A DNA stretch of 64,000 nt. It comes from Sinonovacula constricta (taxonomy: Eukaryota > Mollusca > Bivalvia > Cardiida > Solecurtidae). Below the pieces are notes generated by a model. The model worked only from the letters and a program-made list of their open reading frames with translations, was not told the origin of the DNA and ran no database searches. Positions 25,001 through 35,000 of this stretch are shown here, piece by piece; position 1 is the stretch's first letter; each line of letters begins with the position of its first letter. Position numbers and translations under genes: made by a program. The stretch spans positions 45,849,778-45,913,777 of the forward strand of contig CM017567.1 in NCBI GenBank assembly GCA_007844125.1, written 5' to 3'.

Positions 25001-27634
25001 TTATCAGTGAACCTTGCAATGTAGTAGGAACTGTGGCTTATCAGTGAACCTTGCAATGTAGTAGGAACTGTGGCTTATCAGTGAATCTTGTAATGTAGTA
25101 GGAACTGTGGCTTATCAGTGAACCTTGCAATGTAGTAGGAACTGTGGCTTATCAGTGAACCTTGCAATATAGTAGGAACTGTGGCTTATCAGTGAACCTT
25201 GCAATGTAGTAGGAACTGTGGCTGATCAGTGAACCTTGCAATGTAGTAGGAACTGTGGTTTATCAGTGAACATTGCAATGTAGTAGGAACTGTGGCTGAT
25301 CAGTGAACCTTGTAATGTAGTAGGAACTGTGGCTTATCAGTGAACCTTGCAATATAGTAGGAACTGTGGCTTATCAGTGAACCTTGCAATATAGTAGGAA
25401 CTGTGGCTTATCAGTGAACCTTGCAATGTAGTAGGAACTGTGGCTTATCAGTGAACCTGGCAATGTAGTAGGAACTGTGGCTTATCAGTGAACCTTGCAA
25501 TATAGTAGGAACTGTGGCTTATCAGTGAACCTTGCAATGTAGTAGGAACTGTGGCTGATCAGTGAATCTTGCAATGTAGTAGGAACTGTGGCTTATCAGT
25601 GAACCTTGCAATGTAGTAGGAAGTGTGGCTGATCAGTGAACCTTGCAATGTAGTAGGAACTGTGGCTGATCAGTGAACCTTGCAATGTAGTAGGAACTGT
25701 GGCTTATCAGTGAACCTTGCAATGTAGTAGGAAGTGTGGCTTATCAGTGAACCTTGCAATATAGTAGGAACTGTGGCTTATCAGTGAACGTTGCAATGTA
25801 GTAGGAACTGTGGCTTATCAGTGAACCTTGCAATGTAGTAGGAACTGTGGCTTATCAGTGAACCTTGCAATGTAGTAGGAACTGTGGCTTATCAGTGAAC
25901 CTTGCAATGTAGTAGGAACTGTGGCTTATCAGTGAACCTTGCAATGTAGTAGGAACTGTGGCTTATCAGTGAACCTTGCAATGTAGTAGGAACTGTGGCT
26001 TATCAGTGAACCTTGCAATGTAGCAGGAACTGTGGCTTATCAGTGAACATTGCAATGTAGTAGGAACTGTGGTTTATCAGTGAACCTTGCAATGTAGTAG
26101 GAACTGTGGCTTATCAGTGAACCTTGCAATGTAGTAGGAACTGTGGCTTATCAGTGAACCTTGCAATATAGTAGGAACTGTGGCTTATCAGTGAACCTTG
26201 CAATGTAGTAGGAAGTGTGGCTTATCAGTGAACCTTGCAATGTAGTAGGAAGTGTGGCTTATCAGTGAACCTTGCAATATAGTAGGAACTGTGGCTTATC
26301 AGTGAACCTTGCAATATAGTAGGAACTGTGGCTTATCAGTGAACCTTGCAATGTAGTAGGAACTGTGGCTTATCAGTGAACCTTGCAATATAGTAGGAAC
26401 TGTGGCTTATCAGTGAACCTTGCAATGTAGTAGGAACTGTGGCTTATCAGTGAACCTTGCAATGTAGTAGGAACTGTGGCTTATCAGTTAACCTTGCAAT
26501 ATAGTAGGAACTGTGGCTTATCAGTGAACCTTGCAATGTAGTAGGAACTGTGGCTTATCAGTGAACCTTGCAATATAGTAGGAACTGTGGCTTATCAGTG
26601 AACCTTGCAATGTAGTAGGAACTGTGGCTTATCAGTGAACCTTGCAATATAGTAGGAACTGTGGCTTATCAGTGAATCTTGTAATGTAGTAGGAACTGTG
26701 GCTTATCAGTGAACCTTGCAATATAGTAGGAACTGTGGCTTATCAGTGAACCTTGCAATGTAGTAGGAACTGTGGCTTATCAGTGAACCTTGCAATATAG
26801 TAGGAACTGTGGCTTATCAGTGAACCTTGCAATGTAGTAGGAACTGTGGCTTATCAGTGAACCTTGCAATGTAGTAGGAACTGTGGCTTATCAGTGAATC
26901 TTGTAATGTAGTAGGAACTGTGGCTTATCAGTGAACCTTGCAATGTAGTAGGAACTGTGGCTTATCAGTGAATCTTGTAATGTAGTAGGAACTGTGGCTT
27001 ATCAGTGAATCTTGTAATGTAGTAGGAACTGTGGCTTATCAGTGAACCTTGCAATATAGTAGGAACTGTGGCTTATCAGTGAACCTTGCAATGTAGTAGG
27101 AACTGTGGCTTATCAGTGAACCTTGCAATGTAGTAGGAACTGTGGCTTATCAGTGAACCTTGCAATATAGTAGGAACTGTGGCTTATCAGTGAACCTTGC
27201 AATGTAGTAGGAACTGTGGCTTATCAGTGAACCTTGCAATGTAGTAGGAACTGTGGCTTATCAGTGAATCTTGTAATGTAGTAGGAACTGTGGCTTATCA
27301 GTGAACCTTGCAATGTAGTAGGAACTGTGGCTTATCAGTGAATCTTGTAATGTAGTAGGAACTGTGGCTTATCAGTGAACCTTGCAATGTAGCAGGAACT
27401 GTGGCTTATCAGTGAACCTTGCAATGTAGCAGGAACTGTGGCTTATCAGTGAACCTTGCAATGTAGTAGGAACTGTGGCTTATCAGTATATCTTGCAATG
27501 TAGCAGGAACTGTGGCTTATCAGTGAACCTTGCAATGTAGTAGGAACTGTGGCTTATCAGTGAACCTTGCAATGTAGTAGGAACTGTGGCTTATCAATGA
27601 ACCTTGCAATGTAGTAGGAACTGTGGCTGATCAT
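22091..27634. repeat. 37-bp satellite, about 150 copies
   Basis: Head-to-tail copies of a 37-bp unit starting CTTGCAATGTAGTAGG and ending CTTATCAGTGAAC cover about 5.5 kb with no interruption. Units differ by single-base variants (ATATAG, GTAGCAGG, GAAGTG, CTGATCAG, GTTTATCAG, GAATCTTGTAATG) whose order repeats at long range. No coding frame persists because 37 is not a multiple of 3. Confidence 0.97.
22960..27340. repeat. higher-order duplication of 61 satellite units (2,257 bp)
   Basis: Rare variants recur exactly 2,257 bp (61 x 37) apart: GTGGTTTATC at 22998 and 25255, GAATCTTGC at 23307 and 25564, the ACG of GAACGTTGC at 23531 and 25788, GTAGCAGG at 23763 and 26020. Later markers are offset 2,294 bp (62 units), showing a one-unit indel. 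Variants before about 22,750 do not recur, so the duplicated block starts between there and 22,960. Confidence 0.9.
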
Positions 27635-27859
27635 AAATCACCTTACAGGACCACAATAGCCGTCTGCCTCAAGTGTGTTTTTACCTTTACTGCCTGGTAA
27701 TAGACCTAGGTTTAAGTCTAAATCTTGTAATTGAGTTATCCATTTTAATATTATTTGAAGAAAATGGTGAAGTTTTTATTAAAATGTTTATCTCTACCAA
27801 TATCAGTAAGCATATTTAATTTTTTTGTATACTTGTCCTATTTGTTTAAATTAAAATCT
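27635..27859. other. AT-rich spacer, possible retrotransposon 3'UTR
   Basis: Lies between the RNase H remnant and the satellite. Read on the minus strand it ends GGCTATTGTGGTCCTGTAAG immediately before the first satellite-like unit. No frame or RNA is evident. Confidence 0.4.
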
Positions 27860-28240
27860 TTACTTAATGTTTTGATTTCTGTTTGGAACAAAACCTAGCG
27901 GATGATTCATTTCACTATTATTTAATGCCTTTTTGGCAGCTCTGCCCGCCCTCCCATTCCCGGAAATTCCTATATGTGCTGGACACAATTCTATTTTTAT
28001 TTTGTGTCCTATTTTCTTGCATATGTTCATAATTATATTTATTTCTAAAACTAGGTCAGGTCTTGACTTACTATTTTTATATCTAATAGAGGTTACTGTC
28101 GCTAATGAATCTAATAGAATCACATATTTATTAGTTTGTTGGTTTTCTATCCATAACAATGATTGAAGAAAAGCATTTATTTCAGCTGTATATGGAGGTA
28201 TTATCATTTAATCTTCCAGATTTAACTTTGTTGAATTACG
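27860..28240 (-). pseudogene. RNase H domain remnant of a non-LTR retrotransposon
   Basis: The frame encodes YTAEINAFLQSLLWIE, VILLDSLATVTSI, and CPAHIGISGNGRAGRAAKKAL, the order of the RNase H domain of I/Jockey-type non-LTR elements. The GNxxADxAA motif has Gly in place of the catalytic Asp, and the start of the domain (KSGRLNDNTSIY) is in another frame near 28195, so it is dead. No reverse transcriptase is visible upstream; the copy is 5'-truncated. Its 3' flank runs into the 37-bp satellite. Confidence 0.7.
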
Positions 28241-28635
28241 GCACTATGAATGAAGATGAGACTTTCCCTGAGATGGGATCTCACTGTTGAGAATGAAGTT
28301 GTGAGAAGTGTAGTCAGGAATGTGGTTATAATACGACCGAAATATGACCCGAGGTGGAGTGAGTTAATCAATATTTCAGTCGTTATTGGTCTCGATCTCA
28401 AACAAACCTAGGCAGGTTATGTGTCAGAAGACGTACTTTTGGATTTGGATTTAGAAATAAATCGCACCGACACACATACATACAGATATTTATATTTGGG
28501 ATTATAGAAATTTGATCTGCATCGGTTTTATGTTAATTGTCGTTCATTGCTTCTTTTTAGCTTGTTGCAGCATTAATAACGAATTGGTGAATGTTGGATC
28601 TACTATATGAATCTGAACTTAAAAAAACTGTCTTT

Positions 28636-28752
28636 GTATATCTTTGTGGTGTCTTTGTGGTGTCTTTGTATGTCTTTGTGGTGTCTTTGTGGTGTCTTTG
28701 TATGTCTTTGTGGTGTCTTTGCATGTCCTTGTGTGTCTTTGCATGTCTTTTG
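28636..28752. repeat. TGTCTTTGTGGT minisatellite
   Basis: Repeated 12-bp units TGTCTTTGTGGT and TGTCTTTGTATG lie beside SINE-like copy 1. Confidence 0.85.
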
Positions 28753-28779
28753 CAGTGTTTCGTAGGACCGCCCCGAACA

Positions 28780-28945
28780 CATGGCGACGTCCAAAGGTTA
28801 TTGGTGGAGGAAGACCCACCATACCTCCTCAGAAAACAATCTGGGTACAACTACCAACGCACCGCAGGTCAGCTGAAAGACCTCTACACATTAAAATTGT
28901 TCACCCTGACCAGGACTCTAACCCGACGTGATGAGGGGCTGATGT
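28780..28945 (-). mobile_element. SINE-like element with shared core, copy 1
   Basis: Shares with the 50.7-kb copy the minus-strand core around GGTTGTACCCAGATTG and the TCTTCCTCCACCAATAA end, and has a degenerate B box (GGTTAGAGTCC). A TGTCTTTGTGGT minisatellite lies directly beside it. Confidence 0.6.
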
Positions 28946-29169
28946 ATTTATATTTACGGTTAGTCATCTGTATCACGGTGAAAAAAACACGAGGTTAATA
29001 GAGCGGAGTCTTATTAAACTTGTTGAATTACAACATTGTAAGCTGTAATGTTGATGCAAAGAAATATTAACATTTAAGCAGAAGGAGTGTTTGTCAAGAA
29101 GATCTGATCTAATACTACACGCCCCTGCCCCCGCCCCCCCCCCCCCCCATCCCAACCCCAAACATCGAA

Positions 29170-30270
29170 AACCGGTTTTAAGCCTTATCTTGATTTCATT
29201 TTTCGCGCGTAAAAATCGGTAAGTAGGCCAAGGTCGGATTTAGAGTACGGATAAGTAGATCAAGGTCAGGTCAAGGTCCGGGTCAATGTCGGACTTAGTG
29301 CTTAAATGTCACATAAGCATAAGTTGCACCCCTAGTTTCCCACTACCCTTAGCATACATGTAGCATTAGACAACGCGCTAAAGCGCGGTCATGTGACCAG
29401 GATGTTTACCGCTAATATCTAAGCGGTAATCAGAAATACGGTTTATCATCAAACAATAATCTAACAAAAATGTCTTAAAATCCAATGTCACCTCAAAAAC
29501 TGTCGTGATTGTCACAATAAAAAAAACTGTCGTCAGATAATGATTGTCAAGATTTGTTTAATTTCGATTATTTATTTATTTTTATTTTTCGTATTGTTTT
29601 TGTTTTTAAATTTGATTTGTCAAACGAGAGAGATTACTGTGATGGGAATCTTGTGTTTCTTTTTATTTTTGCTATATTTCTCTTACTGATAGAATACATA
29701 CTTTTTTATCGTCTTTGATGCTTTTCATTAATGTTTTTCTTGTATAAGTCTATGGTCTGAGTGACTGTAAAGCATTGATCTTAGAATGGATTGTATACAT
29801 GGATCCTCCTCGTATATAAGAAGTCACTATGGGACACAATTATTTCTTTAATTCAACAAAATAAATATAAAAGATGAAGAGTTATTACACAGAATGATGT
29901 AACATAAAATAGACAGAAACTTAAAGAAATAAGTCGTATATAAAATGCTAAACTACAAGTCAGTTCCTAGACTAAGTGGTATACATTATTTACACCATTA
30001 AATCGAATGTTTGAGATATAAGTTGTATGATGAGTATGCAAACATGTCGATGGAATAATTTATAAATCTAACTCTAAAGTCCCTTGTCAATATATTGCGT
30101 AAAGGTGAATGTATTTACCTGTTAATATAAATAACTGTATCATAAAGCGACCCGATCGGATTTGGCAAAACTGCTTAAAAAACAACAACAGTTATTTGTA
30201 TTTCTTCATATTCTCAAATGTAAGTTTAAAACGTCACTGGTTTTGGAAAAAGTGTTTCACAATAAAATGA
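29170..30270. other. intergenic, with AGGTCAAGGTC motifs
   Basis: Near 29255-29290 AGGTCAGGTCAAGGTC and variants occur in tandem. The remainder is AT-rich without frames. Confidence 0.5.
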
Positions 30271-30526
30271 TGCTTTATTTTAATTTTCAGATTCCGAATA
30301 CGTATTAAATGGAAGTTTCAGTAAAATCCGATAAAGTCGCTTTAAATTAATATATATTTATGTCGAAAGAAAAAGATCAATAAAAAAAACATTGCAGCAT
30401 GGTAATTCCTGATCATAAATTTTAGTTTCGAGCCGGATTGTATCAAAACTATCGCTAATCGACATCAAATTAACATTAACAAACAAATGGACACAAACAA
30501 ACATAAACGTGTTTAAATTGAATAAG

Positions 30527-32031
30527 TTAAAATATTGCAACAAATAAGAAGGACACAAACGATACAATCATGCTAGTCAAAAATGATAATCTGTCGCTAC
30601 CACCAGTCTGCGCATGCGCATGAGAATCGTGAATTTCCGTGATGAGGTTCTGACCCATAACGTGCTCTTCTGTCAGTGGCGTCGCCACTGTTGGAGCCTC
30701 CTTCAGGATGCCGTTTTCCCATAATTTCTCCCAAAGTTCGTCACCAAGTTGAACTCCAGTGATTCTGACGTTTTTCACATCCAAAATCATTTTCGTCTTA
30801 TAACGGAAAATTGACGGTCCGATTTTGGCGGTTATGAAAGAGTCATAGTGCGAATTTGTCTTATGAAGTCGAGTTGAGTCGTTTGTTTCCACCTGAAAAA
30901 AATATATATAAAGCTGTATTAGTATTGTAAATAATTATTAAACTGCATTTAAATGTTGTTGAGATGCATTGTTAAGACTTAATAATGGTTGTTGTGGTGA
31001 TGGCGGTGGGTGTGGTGATGATGTGTTTTTAGTAATGGAAGTGTGCGTGTGTTTGTGTGTGTGTTTGTGTGTGTTTGTGTGTGTGTTTGTGTGTGTGTGT
31101 GGTACTTGTGTGGGCAGTTGTAATGCGGGTCATCGGGCGATGTAGTAAAAGTGACGGTGGTGTGGTGCCGACTGCAGTTCTTGAGGTAGTGTTATTGTTG
31201 GTGATGGCGAATCATCTTCATAAAATAAACTTAGGATCGGACTGTATAATTTAACATTAAAACTAAATCATATCCTACAAATGACTGAACATAAGTTCCT
31301 GTTTTGTTACCTTCAGGATGAGTTGGTTTTTGGCCACATGTTCGTTGTACACTTGAAGATACCCCTTTATTGAATCGTCCATTCGTTTGATCTCGTCTCG
31401 AGCCTTTTCCACGCCGTCTCCACAGACTGTCGTAAAAGGGAATCAATTATACTGATCATAGTGCAAGAAAAGAACAGATAAAAATATCCACACACTATCA
31501 CCGCGTGGATTCGAGTCGCTTTGAGTCAAACGACTTAATGTGATAAAGATTTCCACCTGCGCCGGTGATGCTACCCAGTCATTTGTCAGGGATCTTCCCT
31601 TTACATTTTGAACTGATATAAATAGACATTTCCTATGTTAGTTTGAACTGTTAAGTTTTGCGTGCGCTCATCTTAAATACGTTGATAGTGGTAAATTTGC
31701 AATAGAATTTTTATATTATAGAAAAAAAGGGAATTTATTTTACCTTCAAATCTGAGCCGTTTCTCCAAGGTGCAGTTGTGACATTGAGGCTCGTATTTAC
31801 GACAATACGTATTCGGGTCAAGTTGAAGTTTATCACAGGCAGGTTCGTCATACCTCTTCCTCCTCTTTTTCTTCCCTTGATTATTACTAAATTGGGGCTG
31901 CTGCGGTATGGAGTTCGCAAACTGCATGTCTTGCCTGGGCTGACCTGGCATTAACTGTTGTTGCAACTGCAATTGCTGCTGTTGTAATTGCTGTTGTAAT
32001 TGTTGTTGCTGTTGAATCTGCTGCTGTTGAA

Positions 32032-32068
<37 letters not shown>

Positions 32069-35000
32069 ACCGGACATTATTTGATTGTTTTGAAACTGGA
32101 CGTTAGGGAACTGTCCATTTGTCTGACCAATAAACTGAACCGGTTGATTCGGTCCGGGTTGCATCAACTGAGATTGCGAACCTTGACCTTGAAATTGAGG
32201 TTGCCCCGGCAACGGCGTCGGAACTGTTCCTTGGATAGCATTGTTGATAAGCTCCTTCCCTCTAGACAATAGTTCCTGTCCTCCTTGAAGGACATTCTGT
32301 ATGAAAGACGGGCGTTGTCCTCCATTTGGGGGTATCCCCGACGGGGGCATGCCAGATGGCGCCATGCCAGGGATAAATGGCGGAACTCCGGGCCCAGCAG
32401 GAAACTGGGGGTCAAAAGGTTGGTTACGATTAAACCTCGGGTCAACGTTGGGCATACCGCCCATTGGTGGAATATTAGGCATCATTCCAGGAATGTTGCC
32501 ATTCAACACGTGTGTATCAGGCATGTCTGGAAAAAGAAAATCTTTGTAAATTGTTGGTATTTTTGTACATTTGTCGAAAAGAAGTTATTTTAGCTGCATG
32601 TTTTATTTTATTTGTCGCTTTTAAGTATTAATTCATATGTTTACTTTTTATCTGTAGTTATTGGAAAAAGAACCGCGCGTGAATGTCGTAAATACACACA
32701 AAAACTCACATGCTGCCAATTGGTCTGTGTATAAACATATGATGTGCATTCTAAATTGCGGCACAACAGGTAATTGATGCGTATTTATTTATTTATTTTT
32801 GTATTATAAAACAGCATTCTGGCAAGGCCATTGACAGTACATGAGTGTGCCTTCTTTTTTTTCTTGGTCTCGTAAAAACATAAACATACCCATTACTCTG
32901 CTAAAGGTCCCCATGACTCGAGAGAAAACTCCTCCGATCTTTGTCTTAAACTCTTCGACACGTTCCCCCACCGTGTCAATAACTTCCGGCATCTGATCCA
33001 GTATCCGGCCGCCATTATGCTGTATAGACTGCAGAAATGGACGAGAAGACTTCAACTTGCGGGCCAGCAGCTCCGCTACACTGACGGCTTTATCCTCATT
33101 GTCTGTGAAACATAAGGAATTGGTGGGTTTATATGGTGGTACTCGGTAATTGGAAATGTATCCGTGTACAATTAAAGGTGTTATCAGACAGTTTGCCTTC
33201 ATTTTATATATGTAACATTATGTGTAAATAGGAACGATTGGAATTCCTGCTAAAAATAGACATCGACGTTACAGCGGATGACTTGGATGAACTAAAACAT
33301 TGGTGGTCACATGGTTTTTTACGTTTAAAAATAGCTAACTGTGCAGCCTGCCTCAGATGGGAAATACGTGTTTGTTATGACGATTGTGGCGTTATGATTC
33401 TCTTTTCCGACAGGTGAAAAACACCAATTAACAGCATTTTACGAGATCTGTTCAGATAACAATGGTTTACCAAGATGTATAATGAATATATTCGAAATTG
33501 TAAAATACCACCTTTAAAGGCCAAGAACCGGAATTTCAGTTCCGTGGATTATTCAATACTTGAAAATAGTAGTGGACGCATGTATTCGTTGCTACTATTG
33601 TAACGCCTGACTATACAATACAAGTGGACACCCTTCACTGGTTAAACACCTTTACACCTTCCACTTTACAGATAAACAACAACATGGCTAACACTAGTGA
33701 TCATCCGAGTACGGTTTGTACAATCGGAACTCCTCGGGTAATTCCGTCCTCGGGACAATCATCCCTCGGATGTATCTGGTGCAATGATACTTAATGAAAT
33801 CACGATCGTTTTGTTCGCCGGAAGTCGGAAGAAGAGTATGCCTAAAAATGTAGTTCGCACAACATGAACAATGGCATCGTTTGACAGCTGAATGTTGAAT
33901 ACGCCACAAATTGAAGTTTTACAGGCTTCATACTGTAGTGAGCCGTCATCCGAGCTGCCATCTTTGTTTTGACGCCTGTCACAAAAGCAGTCCCATGTAT
34001 TGAAATGGCCGAGGTGATCCGACTACGTACAAACATTCGAGAGATGTGAATCATGGCCGAGGTGATCCGACTACGTACATACATCCGAGAGATGATTCGT
34101 GAATTATCCGAGGTGTTCCGATTGAGGTTTGTACTGACATTTCAGTAACAGTCGTCACGAGACGTTCCAAATTATGCATTGCAAAAGCACACTAATAATA
34201 GCATTAAAAGGCTGCGTAGACTTAGAATGAAAACACCCTTTGTTTTTTACTGTTGCTACATGCTAACTTTCAATAAATTAAATGGTAATAACCGTTTTTG
34301 TTGTTTAAGTGATGAACATCTGGATTCGGCCTTTAAAGGAACTGTGTGAATCATTGACGGTATTGATTTTTGGACGATGTACGCGTTTTAAAATTGCATA
34401 AGGTGTAGTTTTATTGGGTGTAGGGTAGCCATTGTTGTTTATATTTTCTAAGTTACGCATGACTTAAAGACAGTAAATGATTGTAAGCGTTCTTCGATAT
34501 TTCTTTATAAGGTTCGTTATGTAAACAGTAATGCAATTTGTTTATACTGTGACAGGAAAGTGCCATGTAATTATTGGTTGTTTGAGTGCATACAGCGACA
34601 TAAGTTCTCCCTAATTTCGTTTAAACTGATTAAAGATTGGCCATTAATATCTAAAAATTCACAAATTTTATTTTCAATTTGCTACGCATACATTTAAGTA
34701 TCGATCTTTTATCAAAAAAGCAATTCAAGTGATACTTACTAATAATCAGAGTTCCCACTGACTCTCCGACCTTTACCCCTATGTTTGGGAGCTCGTGCAC
34801 ATTGTCGGCAAGTTTCTGCACGTGCACACTAATTGTTTTCAGAGCTTTGTCAGTATTAATATTTTCATTTAGGTCCGTTAGACTCTGGTCAACCTCCGAA
34901 TGCATTATGGCCTCGCTCTCAGATCGCAGCACTTCTGGTATACCTGAAGAGTTACGTGAAAATATAAACTTAAAAAATGTTTAATGGTGTTTATGTCATT

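Noticed and set aside
22091..27634. CRISPR array
   Set aside because: The 37-bp units are contiguous with no unique spacers and the DNA is eukaryotic; it is a satellite.
32000..32272. Plus-strand frame of poly-Leu
   Set aside because: Antisense shadow of the polyQ exon of the clusterin-like gene.
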